The notes: generated from the letters alone by a model not told the origin. Positions 22,176 through 31,362 are shown, numbered from the stretch's first letter. The stretch is DNA of 32,622 bases from an uncultured Planctomycetaceae bacterium (GCA_903885855.1 CAISKG010000538.1:1-32622); one strand, 5' to 3'. Program-made: numbers and translations.

Positions 22176-25100
22176 TTACCCGCCCTCCCGCGTCGGGGCG
22201 ACGGCCGGCCCGGTTCGGGGCACGAACCAGGGGTAGATCGCCGGCACCACCAGGGCCGTGAGGAGCGTGCTCGTGACGATCCCGCCGATCACCACCGTCG
22301 CCAGCGGCCGCTGGATCTCCGCCCCGGCCGACGTGGCCAGGGCCATCGGGAGGAAGCCCAGGCTCGCCACCAGCGCCGTCATCAGCACCGGGCGGATCCG
22401 CACCTCCGCGGTGGCCAGTGCCGCCTCGCGCGGCGACATGCCGGCGGCGCGGGCGTGCTCCGCGCCGCTGACCCACACCAGGCCGTTGAGCACCGCCACC
22501 CCGAACAGCGCCACGAATCCGACGCCGGCGGCGATCGAGAACGGCATCCCGCGCAGGGCCAGCGCGGCCACCCCTCCCGAGGCCGCCACCGGCACGGCGC
22601 AGAAGATCAGCGCGGCCAGGCGGAACGACTTGAAGCTCGTGTAGAGGAGCATGGCGATGAGCCCCAGCACCAGCGGCGTGATCAGCATCAGCCGTCTCCC
22701 GGCCGAGACGAGATTCTCGAAGTCGCCCCCCCAGGCGATCGCGTAGCCGGGGGGGAGCGCGACGTCGCGTGCCACGGCCTCCTGGGCGTCGGCCACGAAG
22801 CTCGCCACGTCGCGGCCGCGCACGTTGGCCGAGACGTAGGTCCGCCGCCGCGAGTTCTCGTGCTCGATCGACGGCGGCGTCTCCTCGCGGACCACGTCGG
22901 CGAGCTCGCCGAGCGGCACCGGCCGGCCGGCGGCGGCCCCGACGGGAATCTGCGGCATGCGGTCGACGTTCTCGCGCCACTCGGCCGGGAACTTGACCAC
23001 CAGCGGGTAGCGCGGCCGGCCCTCGAAGATCACCCCGGCCGGGATCCCCCCCATCGCCGACACCGTGCGCATCACCTCCGCCCCGTCGATGCCGTGGCGC
23101 GCGAGCTGGTCGGGACGGACGTCGATCCGCGTCGTGGGGACGTCGGCCTGCCAATCGGCGCGCACGTCCACCGCCCCGGGCACGCCGCGGAGGACGCGCT
23201 CGATGCGCTTCCCGAGGAGGCCGAGGGTGTCGAGGTCGTCGCCGTAGACGAGCACGGCGACGTCGCTTTTGACCCCCGCCACGAGCTCGTCGACGCGCAT
23301 CTCGATCGGCTGGCTGAAGCCGAAATTCGCCCCGGGGATCTCCGCCGCCAGCGCCTCCGACATCCGCGCCACGAGATCGTCGCGCGACACCTGCTCCGGC
23401 CAGGCGGCACGCGGCCGCAGCATGACCCAGACGTCGGTCTGCTGCACGCCCATGATGTCGTTGGCGATCTCCGGCCGTCCCGTCTTCGAGAACACCGTGC
23501 CCACCTCGGGGAAGGCCCCCAGCACCTTCTCGATGCGGGTGGTGATCGGCACCGAATCCTCGAGGGTGGCGCTGGGCAGCCGGACCACCTCGATGAGCAG
23601 ATCCCCCTCGTCGAGGCGCGGCATGAATTCCGCCCCCAGGCGCAGCGCCACCGGGATCGTCGCCGCCACCAGCCCCAGCGCGGCGACCGTGATCCACACC
23701 GGGTGCCAGACCGCGAGCCGCGCCACCGGGTGGTAGCAACGGTGGAAGAGCCGCATCGGCAGCGGCTCGTGCTCCGGCTCGCGCTTGAGGAACGTCGCGG
23801 CGAGCACCGGCATCAGCGTCAGCGAGATGACGAGCGATCCCAACAGCGCGAACAGCACCGTCAGCGCCATCGGCCGGAACAGCTTCCCCTCCGTCCCCTC
23901 CAGGAAGAGGATCGGCAGGTAGACCACGGCGATGATCAGCTCGCCGAACATCGTCGGCCCGCGGACCTCGATCGCCGCGTCGCGCACGACGTCGAGCTTC
24001 GACTCCCCCTGCCCCGCCAGCCCCAGGCGGCGGACGCAGTTCTCCACCATGATCACGGAACTGTCGACGACCAGCCCGAAGTCGATGGCCCCCAGGCTCA
24101 TGAGGCTCGCCGGGATCGCCGCCGCCCACATCAGGTTCGCGGCGAAGAGCATCGAGAGGGGGATCGCCAGCGACACGATCAGGCCGGCGCGGAGGTTGCC
24201 CAGGAGGAGCAGCAGGACGCCGATCACCAGCAGGCCCCCCTCGGCGAGGTTGTGGAGCACCGTGTCGAGCGTCCGGGCGATGAGGTCGGAGCGGTCGTAG
24301 AGGATCTCGATGTCGACCCCCGGCGGGAGCGTGGCCCGCAGCTGCTCGAGCTTCTCCTTGGCCGCCTGCACGACGCGCCGGCTGTTCTCTCCGCGGACCA
24401 TCATCACCATTCCCGTCACCACCTCGCCGCGCCCCCCGCGGGTGGCGGCCCCCTGCCGGACCAGCGGCGCCACCGACACCTCGCCGATGTTGCGCACCAG
24501 CACCGGCACGCCGCCGGGGGGGCTGCGGACCACGACCTTCTCGATGTCGGCGACGCCGCCGAGGAGCGCGTGGCCGCGGATGAATCGCTGCTCGCCGTTG
24601 TTGACGACGTATCCCCCGCCGGTGCTCTCGTTGTTGCGCTCCAGCGCCGACAGCACCTCGCCGAGCGTCACCCCCTGCGCGCTGAGCCGGTCGGGATCGA
24701 CCCGCACCTCGTAGCTCTTGGCGTGGCCGCCGTGGGAGTTGATGTCGGTCACGCCGGGCACCTCGCGCATCGCCGGGGCGATGTCCCACTCGAGGATGCT
24801 GCGGAGGGTCATCAGGTCCTGGCCGGTGCCGCGCACCTCGAATTGGAGGATCTCGCCGAGGGCCGTGCTCAGGGTGCCGAGCTGCGGCTCGCCGTGGCCC
24901 ACGGCGATGCGCGACTTCGCCTCCGGGAGCCGCTCCGCGCACAACTGCCGGGCCCGCATGATGTCGGTGCCCTCGTGGAAGACCACGGTCACCAACGAGA
25001 TGCCGAACCGCGAGATGCTGCGCACCTCCTCCACCGCCGGAAGCCCGCTCATCGCCAGCTCGACGGGATAGGTGACGTAGCGCTCCACCTCCAGGGGCGA

Positions 25101-25268
25101 CATCGTGCCGGCCTCGGTGACGATCTGCACCTGGACGTTGACGAGGTCGGGGACGGCGTCCACCGGGATCCGCGTGGCGGCGAACAGCCCCCCCACGGCC
25201 AGGAGGACGAACAGGCAGAGGACGAGGGCCCTGTTGCCGAGGGACCACTCGATCAGTCCGGAGAGCAC
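22176..25268 (-). CDS. HME-type RND heavy-metal efflux pump (CusA/CzcA family)
   Basis: A 1030-residue inner-membrane proton antiporter of full family length. The N-terminus LIEWSLGNRALVLCLFVLLAVGG is the first helix. Typical HME-RND blocks follow: VDAVPDLVNVQVQIVTEAGTMSPLEVERYVTYPVE, VRSISRFGISLVTVVF, GLVVDSSVIMVEN in the proton-relay helix (DFG-x-VVD, where the family often has DGAVV), PIVFLEG-like PILFLEGTEGKLF, and the C-terminal repeat of twelve-helix topology (LITPLVLGLIAMLLYTSFKS). Substrate (Cu/Ag vs Co/Zn/Cd) cannot be decided by eye. No ATG fits. I chose GTG at 25268, preceded by GGGGGTGG, which gives the first helix its normal offset. The gene follows the periplasmic adaptor by 49 bases. 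Confidence 0.95.
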   Translation of the reverse strand: MLSGLIEWSLGNRALVLCLFVLLAVGGLFAATRIPVDAVPDLVNVQVQIVTEAGTMSPLEVERYVTYPVELAMSGLPAVEEVRSISRFGISLVTVVFHEGTDIMRARQLCAERLPEAKSRIAVGHGEPQLGTLSTALGEILQFEVRGTGQDLMTLRSILEWDIAPAMREVPGVTDINSHGGHAKSYEVRVDPDRLSAQGVTLGEVLSALERNNESTGGGYVVNNGEQRFIRGHALLGGVADIEKVVVRSPPGGVPVLVRNIGEVSVAPLVRQGAATRGGRGEVVTGMVMMVRGENSRRVVQAAKEKLEQLRATLPPGVDIEILYDRSDLIARTLDTVLHNLAEGGLLVIGVLLLLLGNLRAGLIVSLAIPLSMLFAANLMWAAAIPASLMSLGAIDFGLVVDSSVIMVENCVRRLGLAGQGESKLDVVRDAAIEVRGPTMFGELIIAVVYLPILFLEGTEGKLFRPMALTVLFALLGSLVISLTLMPVLAATFLKREPEHEPLPMRLFHRCYHPVARLAVWHPVWITVAALGLVAATIPVALRLGAEFMPRLDEGDLLIEVVRLPSATLEDSVPITTRIEKVLGAFPEVGTVFSKTGRPEIANDIMGVQQTDVWVMLRPRAAWPEQVSRDDLVARMSEALAAEIPGANFGFSQPIEMRVDELVAGVKSDVAVLVYGDDLDTLGLLGKRIERVLRGVPGAVDVRADWQADVPTTRIDVRPDQLARHGIDGAEVMRTVSAMGGIPAGVIFEGRPRYPLVVKFPAEWRENVDRMPQIPVGAAAGRPVPLGELADVVREETPPSIEHENSRRRTYVSANVRGRDVASFVADAQEAVARDVALPPGYAIAWGGDFENLVSAGRRLMLITPLVLGLIAMLLYTSFKSFRLAALIFCAVPVAASGGVAALALRGMPFSIAAGVGFVALFGVAVLNGLVWVSGAEHARAAGMSPREAALATAEVRIRPVLMTALVASLGFLPMALATSAGAEIQRPLATVVIGGIVTSTLLTALVVPAIYPWFVPRTGPAVAPTREGG

Positions 25269-25317
25269 GACGCCACCCCCGATCCGCTTGCCGGGCTCCG
25301 TGTCGGGCGGCGCCCGA

Positions 25318-26910
25318 TCACTCCTCGTTCTCGAGCAGGAGTTCGCTCTTGAGGACGAAGGCACCGGACACGACCACCGGCTCCCCGGCGCGGATCCCGG
25401 AGACGATCTCCACGCGCTGGCCGCTCTCGATGCCGGTGACGACGTCCGCGCGCCGGTAGCGCCCCTCGCCGACCGGCTGGAACACGAACGCCTGCCCCTC
25501 GTGCCGGACCACCGCCGCGGCGGGAACCACCAGCGCCTCGCGCACCGCCCCCTGCGGCAGGTCGACCCAGACGAACATCCCCGGCTTGAGGTGGGCGTCG
25601 GCGTCGTCGTTGGCCAGTTCCGCCACCAGCGGCACGCTGCGCGAGTCGGCCTCGACCACCGCGCCCACGTGGTGGACGCGGGCCGTCGCCGCGTGGCTGT
25701 TGACCCCGGGGACGACCAGGGCGATCTCCTGCCCGACCTTGACGTCGACGGCGGTCCACTCGCGCTCGTGGATCTGGGCCCGCACCCACAGCACGCGCGT
25801 GTCGGCGACGACGAACATCGGGTCGCCCTGGCGCACGCGCTCGCCGCGGGCCACGAACACGTCCTCCACGACGCCGTCGAAGGGCGTCTTGAGCGCCAGC
25901 GACGAGAGCGACGCGGTCTCCCCCGGGCTCTCCTCACCGGCCGCCGCGTCCACCAGGGCCGTGGCGTCGGGGCCGAGCCGGCTGCCGACGAGCGTGCGCA
26001 GGTGCTCGCGCGAGACCTGCATGAGCCGGTCGGCCGAGGCCAGCGTGGCCTGGGCCCGGTCCCGGTCCTGACGGGTGCCGAACCGGGCCTCCTCGCAGGC
26101 GGCCTCGAAGTTCGCTCGGGCCACCTCGAGATTGCTCGCACGCTCCTCCACGAGCCGCCCGGACACCGCCCCCTCGCCGAGAGACCGGGTGCTGGCGTTG
26201 ACCTTCTCCACGTACACCAGCTTCGAATACGCGCCGAGGAGCTTCTCCCGGTAGGCCCCGAGGATCCGCTCCTGGAAGGCCCGCTCCACCTCCGGCAGCG
26301 CCGGGCGCCCGGCCAGCGCCTTCAGCAGCGCCTCCACGTTCTCGGCGACGGTCGTCGCCCATTCCGCCGCCACCAGCGCGATCTGCCGGTCGTCCTCGCG
26401 GCGCCGGATCTCGTCGCGCGCCATGCCCACCTCGGGGCTCGAGATCTCCGCGAGCGTCCCCCCCTTCGCCACCGGCTGGCGGACCTGGACCATGATCTGC
26501 GAGATGATGCCGTCGACGGGCGCCTGGTAGTCGAGGCGCTTGCGGGCGTCGTAATCGATGCGGCCGGGGACGGTGAGGTGGTCGCGCACCGGCTCGAGCG
26601 TCACCGGGGCGACCTCGATCCCGGCCGCGGCCACGGCCTCGACGGGGAGCGTCACCTCGGCCCTGTCGGGGGCCGGGGCGGGGGCGGGCCGGACGCCGCC
26701 GTCGTGGCCGTCGGCACCGCCGAAATGGTGGGTCGCCAGCCACCACCAGGCCAGGCCGCCGAGCGCGAACACGATCACCGGACCGGCGCCGCGGCGCACC
26801 CGACCTGCCAGGGATTCGCCGGCCCGCCCCGCGGCGTGGCGCGGGGCGGCGGCGTGGGGCTCGGCGCTGGCGGAGTGGGGCATCGTCGGGCCCGCGGGCG
26901 ACTCGTGCAT
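25318..26910 (-). CDS. RND efflux periplasmic adaptor (CusB/CzcB, HlyD family)
   Basis: The membrane-fusion protein linking the RND pump to an outer-membrane channel. It has a basic, Ala-rich N-terminus, one helix (43-63, PVIVFALGGLAWWWLATHHF), then a His/Asp-containing short segment (HHFGGADGHDGG) that may touch metal. The barrel/lipoyl halves are visible as RIDYDARKRLDYQAPVDGIISQI and LKTPFDGVVEDVFVARGERVRQGDPMFVVAD, with a long helical hairpin between them (about 210-360), typical of adaptors. The start is ambiguous: ATG 26910 or 26883, neither with a Shine-Dalgarno, so I give the longer one. It is followed by the pump and diverges from leuA. No outer-membrane factor (CusC/TolC type) gene is visible in the window. 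Confidence 0.93.
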   Translation of the reverse strand: MHESPAGPTMPHSASAEPHAAAPRHAAGRAGESLAGRVRRGAGPVIVFALGGLAWWWLATHHFGGADGHDGGVRPAPAPAPDRAEVTLPVEAVAAAGIEVAPVTLEPVRDHLTVPGRIDYDARKRLDYQAPVDGIISQIMVQVRQPVAKGGTLAEISSPEVGMARDEIRRREDDRQIALVAAEWATTVAENVEALLKALAGRPALPEVERAFQERILGAYREKLLGAYSKLVYVEKVNASTRSLGEGAVSGRLVEERASNLEVARANFEAACEEARFGTRQDRDRAQATLASADRLMQVSREHLRTLVGSRLGPDATALVDAAAGEESPGETASLSSLALKTPFDGVVEDVFVARGERVRQGDPMFVVADTRVLWVRAQIHEREWTAVDVKVGQEIALVVPGVNSHAATARVHHVGAVVEADSRSVPLVAELANDDADAHLKPGMFVWVDLPQGAVREALVVPAAAVVRHEGQAFVFQPVGEGRYRRADVVTGIESGQRVEIVSGIRAGEPVVVSGAFVLKSELLLENEE

Positions 26911-26936
26911 CCGGGCCGGTCGGCCCCGGGTGTCGG

Positions 26937-26970
26937 ATTCTACACAACCGCTCCGAGGCCCCCCTATACT
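26937..26970. promoter_or_regulatory. candidate divergent promoter region between adaptor gene and leuA
   Basis: TATACT (26965-26970, plus strand) is the only AT-rich hexamer upstream of leuA, 152 bases before its ATG. On the opposite strand TAGAAT (26942-26937) lies 27 bases before the adaptor start. Neither has an obvious -35 box. Confidence 0.35.
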
Positions 26971-27122
26971 GCCTCGCCGCGCTGCGTCGGCGCGCGGGCA
27001 ACGCCGCCGGGCCGCCGCCGAGGCGCACGGCCGGTCCCCGCGTCGCATCGTGCCGCCTCTCCGCCGCCGGAGGAGTGCGGCCGTATCGGCGCGGCAGCGC
27101 CCCAGCACGCCAGGCTCCACCG

Positions 27123-28682
27123 ATGACACCGTCCCGCCCGATCCGCATCTTCGACACCACGCTCCGCGACGGGGAGCAGTCGCCCGGCGCGAGCATGAAC
27201 CTCGCCGAGAAGATGGAGATCGCGCAGGCCCTCGAAGCCCTCGGCGTGGACGTCATCGAGGCCGGTTTCCCCATCGCCTCGCCCGGCGACTTCGCCAGCG
27301 TCCGCGAGATCGCCGGGGCGATCCGGGGGGCGGTCGTGTGCGGGCTGGCCCGCTGCAACGACGCCGACATCGACCGCGCCTGGGAGGCGCTGCGGGCGGC
27401 CGAACGGCCGCGGATCCACGTCTTCCTGGCCACCAGCGCCATCCACCGGGAATTCAAGCTGCGGATGACGGAGGACGAGGTCGTGGCCCGGGCCGTGGCC
27501 GGCGTGCGCCGGGCGCGGGCGCTGTGCCCGGAGGTCGAGTTCTCGCCGGAGGACGCGGCGCGGACGGAGATCGACTTCCTCTGCCGCGTCGTGGGGGCGG
27601 CGATCGACGCCGGGGCGACCACGGTGAACATCCCCGACACCGTCGGCTACGCCACCCCGCAGCAGATGCACCGGGTGATCAGCGCGCTGCGGGAGCGCGT
27701 GCCGGGGATCGACCGCGCCGTGATCAGCGTCCACTGCCACGACGACCTCGGCCTGGCGGTCGCCAACAGCCTCGCCGCCGTCGAGGCCGGGGCGGGGCAG
27801 GTGGAATGCACCATCAACGGCCTCGGCGAGCGGGCGGGCAACTGCTCGCTCGAGGAGGTGGTGATGGCCCTCCGCACGCGCCACGACCACTACGGCTGCG
27901 AGACGCGGATCGTGACCCAGAAGCTCGTCCCCACCAGCCGTCTGGTGGCTTCGATCACCGGTATCCAGGTGCCGCGCAACAAGGCCATCGTCGGCCGCAA
28001 CGCCTTCGCACACGAGTCGGGGATCCACCAGGACGGCATGCTCAAGGAGCGCAGCACCTACGAGATCATGCGGCCGGAGGACGTGGGGCTCGAGCGCACC
28101 GACCTCGTGCTGGGGAAGCACAGCGGCCGCGCCGCGCTCTCCGACCGGGCCAAGGCGCTGGGATACCAGCTCTCCGCCGAGCAGCTGCAGACGCTCTTCG
28201 AGCGATTCAAGGTGCTCGCCGACCGGAAGAAGGAGATCTACGACGGCGACATCGCCGCCCTCTGCGAGGACCAGATCGCCGAGGTGCCGGAGCGCTTCAC
28301 GTTCGGCGGCTACGACATCGCCTGCTCCTGCGGGACGTCGCCGCGCGTGGTGCTCACCGTCGCGCAGGACGGCGTCGCCAGGACCGTCGAGGTGAACGAG
28401 GGGGACGGGCCGATCGACGGCATCTTCCTGGCCATCGAGAAGCTCACCGGCGTCACCACGGTGTGCCGCGACTTCCGCGTCCAGGCGGTGACCGTGGGGA
28501 AGGACGCACAGGCCGAGGTGACCGTCGAGCTGCAGCCGGTGGGTGCGCCCCGCGGCAGCCCCACCTTCCGCGGCCGCGGCGTCTCCACCGACTCCCTCGA
28601 AGCCTCGGCGAAGGCGTTCCTCGCCGCCGTCAACCGGGTCGCCCTCGGCAACGAGGCGCGGATCCATCCGCAGAAGTCCTGA
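27123..28682 (+). CDS. leuA: 2-isopropylmalate synthase
   Basis: LeuA condenses acetyl-CoA and 2-oxoisovalerate to 2-isopropylmalate, the committed step of leucine synthesis, with a divalent metal. The 519-residue protein has the TIM-barrel start [19 protein letters not shown], the metal site [31 protein letters not shown], and the linker region [15 protein letters not shown]. It ends in a regulatory ACT-like domain with [21 protein letters not shown] (family: leucine feedback site). Length matches the standard ~510-520 residue bacterial enzyme. The ATG at 27123 was chosen over 27075 because the family N-terminus begins there; its ribosome site is weak. It is the only gene on this strand between the divergent adaptor and the convergent MFS gene, whose stop lies only 13 bases away. 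Confidence 0.97.
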   Translation: MTPSRPIRIFDTTLRDGEQSPGASMNLAEKMEIAQALEALGVDVIEAGFPIASPGDFASVREIAGAIRGAVVCGLARCNDADIDRAWEALRAAERPRIHVFLATSAIHREFKLRMTEDEVVARAVAGVRRARALCPEVEFSPEDAARTEIDFLCRVVGAAIDAGATTVNIPDTVGYATPQQMHRVISALRERVPGIDRAVISVHCHDDLGLAVANSLAAVEAGAGQVECTINGLGERAGNCSLEEVVMALRTRHDHYGCETRIVTQKLVPTSRLVASITGIQVPRNKAIVGRNAFAHESGIHQDGMLKERSTYEIMRPEDVGLERTDLVLGKHSGRAALSDRAKALGYQLSAEQLQTLFERFKVLADRKKEIYDGDIAALCEDQIAEVPERFTFGGYDIACSCGTSPRVVLTVAQDGVARTVEVNEGDGPIDGIFLAIEKLTGVTTVCRDFRVQAVTVGKDAQAEVTVELQPVGAPRGSPTFRGRGVSTDSLEASAKAFLAAVNRVALGNEARIHPQKS

Positions 28683-28695
28683 TCCCCCGCGGACC

Positions 28696-30177
28696 TCAGG
28701 CCACGCTCCGCCCGTCGCTGGGAGCGCGGCCGTCCTCGGCCCGCGGGCGCTCGGCCGGGATCACGGAGTCGGCGGGGATGACGACGTCGCCCGGGAGGAC
28801 CTCGTCGCCCGGCAGGAGGGGCGCGGCGGCGGTGCCCCCGGCGGCCGGCGCCCCGGCTTCACCCGGCTCCCCGGCTTCACCCGGCTCCCCGGCGCCGGAA
28901 CGCCCGGGGAGGTGGACGCGGCGCAGCAACGGGATCGCGGCCACGCGCAGCACCGCCGACACGACGAACACCGTGTAGTAGGCGGTGCGATCCTCCCCGA
29001 GGCTGCGGAGGAGCAGCCCGCCGGTCGCGGCGCCCGCCACCCAGGCGGTGGCGTGGCCGAGGTTGTAGACGGTGACCACGGCGGTGCGCTCGCGCGGCGA
29101 GGCGGCCTCGAAGAACAGCAGCACCACGGCCAGCTCGTAGGCGGCCCACGCCGTCCCCGCCACGCACTGGATGCCGACGAGCCAGGGGATCTCCGCCGAC
29201 ACCAGCCAGAAGAGCGTGAGCGGCACGATCGCGAGCCCCCCGACCCACAACAGCCCCAGGCTCCCGATCCGGCTCCCCAGCCGTCCCAGCCCGGGGAGCA
29301 CCAGCGCCCGCGCGAGGAAACTGACCGCCACGACGAGCATGTAGGAGAGGTAGGTGAACCCCTGGTCCTTGAGCATGTAAGGCGTGAAGTAGGCCCCGGA
29401 GAATTGGCAGGCGAAGGTGATCGCCCACAGGTAGCTCAGGAGCGTGCCGGCCGGCGAGCCCGCCACGGCGCGGAAGCGCGTCCAGGCGCGGGCCCGGGCC
29501 TCCGGCGCGGCGTCGATCGGCCGCGCGGCCGGCGCGACGTCCTCGGGCGGCTTCAATTCGCGGCAGGCGGCCAGGCAGAGGGTGGACACCAGGCGGCACG
29601 CCGAGGCGACCGCGAACAGCACCGCGAACGTGACGAGCACCACCCCGCGGCGCCGGCCCCACTCGAGCGCCAGGCCGGCGGCGACGAAGCCCACGAGCAC
29701 CGCGAACTGCCCGAGTCGGTTGCGGTGCGCGAAGTAGGGGGTGCGCATCCGCTCCGGGATCACCGTGCCCATCCAGGCGTTCCAGGCAGGCCCTCCGGCC
29801 ATCCCCGCCGACCAGTAGAGACTCACCGCCAGGAGCATCTCCCACAGCTCGGCGTGACCGCGCAGCGCCCACCAGATCAGCGGCAGGAAACTCAAGGCCT
29901 GCACCGCGGTGGTGGCCACCACCCAGCCCCGGTTGGTGCCCATGCGCCGCACCGCCAGCGGCGTGACCAACTGCAATAGCGCGCCTGCCAGCAGCGGCAC
30001 CGACGCGGTCAGGCCGGTGGCGACGGGGCCGAATCCCAGCGCCAGCGCGAAGGCGGGGATGTAGTGCTCCCCGCAGCCGACCATCACGCTGTAGGCGGTG
30101 GCGTCGGCCGTGGAGATCCAGAGGTCTCGACGGAGTCCGGAGGGGGGCGGAAGGCCGCGGGAGAGGAACTCCGCCAT
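28696..30177 (-). CDS. MFS transporter with repetitive C-terminal tail
   Basis: A 493-residue membrane protein with about 12 hydrophobic helices, beginning LRRDLWISTADATAYSVMVGCGEHYIPAFAL. Typical MFS features are the loop after helix 2 (PLAVRRMGTNRGW), a central cytoplasmic loop (ELKPPEDVAPAARPIDAAPEARAR) and the second half starting AVAGSPAGTLLSYLW. The substrate is not apparent. The last ~65 residues are odd: a GEPGEA repeat encoded by an 18-base tandem duplication, then four hexapeptides LLPGDE-VLPGDV-VIPADS-VIPAER. The start at 30177 has no Shine-Dalgarno but immediately precedes the family N-terminus. The much longer ORF in the track (to 31467) is shadow over the opposite epimerase gene. 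It converges on leuA. Confidence 0.9.
   Translation of the reverse strand: MAEFLSRGLPPPSGLRRDLWISTADATAYSVMVGCGEHYIPAFALALGFGPVATGLTASVPLLAGALLQLVTPLAVRRMGTNRGWVVATTAVQALSFLPLIWWALRGHAELWEMLLAVSLYWSAGMAGGPAWNAWMGTVIPERMRTPYFAHRNRLGQFAVLVGFVAAGLALEWGRRRGVVLVTFAVLFAVASACRLVSTLCLAACRELKPPEDVAPAARPIDAAPEARARAWTRFRAVAGSPAGTLLSYLWAITFACQFSGAYFTPYMLKDQGFTYLSYMLVVAVSFLARALVLPGLGRLGSRIGSLGLLWVGGLAIVPLTLFWLVSAEIPWLVGIQCVAGTAWAAYELAVVLLFFEAASPRERTAVVTVYNLGHATAWVAGAATGGLLLRSLGEDRTAYYTVFVVSAVLRVAAIPLLRRVHLPGRSGAGEPGEAGEPGEAGAPAAGGTAAAPLLPGDEVLPGDVVIPADSVIPAERPRAEDGRAPSDGRSVA
28851..28886. repeat. 18-bp tandem duplication in the MFS gene tail
   Basis: CCCCGGCTTCACCCGGCT occurs twice in tandem and is followed by CCCCGG. 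On the minus strand it encodes the GEPGEA repeats of the transporter's C-terminal tail. Confidence 0.85.
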
Positions 30178-30285
30178 CTTCGACCGGCGGCGCCCCGGCG
30201 GATGCGGGGGCCGTCCGGCCGACGGCAGGGAGGACAAGGCAGGGTCCAGTGGGCGGGAGGGGAGGCCGGTGGGGGGGACCCTGTT

Positions 30286-30291
30286 TATACT
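30286..30291 (+). promoter_or_regulatory. candidate -10 element (TATACT) for the epimerase gene
   Basis: TATACT in an AT-rich patch (CTGTTTATACTTCC), 87 bases upstream of the ATG at 30379, in the divergent region with the MFS gene. No -35 hexamer is convincing. Confidence 0.4.
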
Positions 30292-30378
30292 TCCGCACCC
30301 GCTTCCGATGACAGTCGTTTTTGCAGGGGCGCCGTGGACGCGCCCGCCGGGACGGGCCGACCAGCGGCGGAGGCACTC

Positions 30379-31293
30379 ATGCGGGCACTGGTGACCGGGG
30401 CGACGGGGTTCGTGGGGCCGCGCCTCCTCCGGCTGCTCGACAAGCCGGTGGTCCTCTCGCGCGATCCGGCGCGGGCGGCGAAGTCGATCGGCACGCTCGC
30501 CGGGCGGATCGTGGCCTGGGACCCGATGCGCGGCCCGCCGCCGGCGACCGCCTTCGAGGGGATCGACGCCGTCTTCCATCTGGCGGGGGAATCGGTCGCC
30601 GACGGACGGTGGACCGCGGAACGGAAGCGCCGCATCCGCGAGACGCGCACCGTCGGCACGCGGCACCTGGTGCAGGGGATCGCCCAGGCGGAGCGGCGGC
30701 CGGAGGTGCTCGTGTCGGCCTCCGCGGTCGGCTACTACGGCAATCGCGGCGACGAGGAATTGACCGAGCAGGCGGCGCCGGGGAGCGACTTCCTCGCCGA
30801 GGTCTGCGTGGCCTGGGAGGCGGAGGCCTCGGCGGCGCGCGAGTTGGGGGTGCGGGTCGTGCCGGCCCGCACCGGCATCGTGCTCGGCGCCGGCGGCGGG
30901 GCGCTGGGCAAGATGCTGCTGCCCTTCAAGCTCGGTGCCGGCGGCCCGTTGGGCAACGGGAAGCAGTGGATGCCCTGGATCCACGTCGCCGATCTGGCCC
31001 GGATGTACGTCCACGCCGCCGAGACCGCGGCGCTCGCCGGCCCCATGAACGCCGTGGCCCCCAATCCCGTGCGCAACGCCGACTTCACCCGCGCCCTGGG
31101 CCGCCAGCTGCGCCGGCCCGCCTTCATGCCGGCGCCGTACTTCGGCCTGCGGATCGTGTTCGGGGAGTTCGCCCAGGTGCTCTTCGACTCGCAGCGGGTC
31201 ATCCCCCGGGCGGCGCTCGAGAGCGGCTTCATCTTCCGCTATCCCGACCTGGCCGGGGCTCTGGCCGACATCCTCTCCACCGCCGCCGCCTAG
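30379..31293 (+). CDS. TIGR01777-family NAD(P)-dependent epimerase/SDR
   Basis: An extended short-chain dehydrogenase of 304 residues, the normal size of the YfcH/TIGR01777 family. The N-terminal nucleotide-binding motif is VTGATGFVGPRL. Family signatures follow: DAVFHLAGESVADGRWT, RRIRETRTVGTRHLV, SASAVGYYGNRGDEELTE (with the Tyr of the SDR site), VPARTGIVLGAGGGALGKMLLPFKLGAGGPLGNG, MPWIHVADLA and NAVAPNPVRNADFTRALG. The reaction is unknown for this family; a sugar-nucleotide or related substrate is inferred from its relatives. A GGAGG ribosome site lies six bases before the ATG at 30379, which settles the start. It ends 50 bases before a hairpin terminator. Confidence 0.95.
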   Translation: MRALVTGATGFVGPRLLRLLDKPVVLSRDPARAAKSIGTLAGRIVAWDPMRGPPPATAFEGIDAVFHLAGESVADGRWTAERKRRIRETRTVGTRHLVQGIAQAERRPEVLVSASAVGYYGNRGDEELTEQAAPGSDFLAEVCVAWEAEASAARELGVRVVPARTGIVLGAGGGALGKMLLPFKLGAGGPLGNGKQWMPWIHVADLARMYVHAAETAALAGPMNAVAPNPVRNADFTRALGRQLRRPAFMPAPYFGLRIVFGEFAQVLFDSQRVIPRAALESGFIFRYPDLAGALADILSTAAA

Positions 31294-31342
31294 CAGGCAG
31301 TGGACGACGTGATCCGTCGCCGGATGCGGCGGCAGGCACCCG

Positions 31343-31362
31343 GAAAAAGCCTCGGCTTTTTC
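31343..31362. terminator. bidirectional AT-stem hairpin between epimerase and sua5 genes
   Basis: GAAAAAGC-CTCG-GCTTTTTC is a perfect eight-base-pair stem with a tetraloop. The A/T tracts are inside the stem, so both strands produce a hairpin ending in U residues. It lies between two converging genes, 50 bases after one stop and 100 after the other. Confidence 0.7.

Noticed and set aside
22455-25352. 965-residue plus-strand ORF opposite the RND pump
   Set aside because: His/Arg/Glu-rich antisense shadow created by high GC at third positions; the pump on the other strand is unmistakable.
26558-28978. 806-residue plus-strand ORF over the adaptor and leuA
   Set aside because: Wrong frame for leuA and antisense to the adaptor; low-complexity composition.
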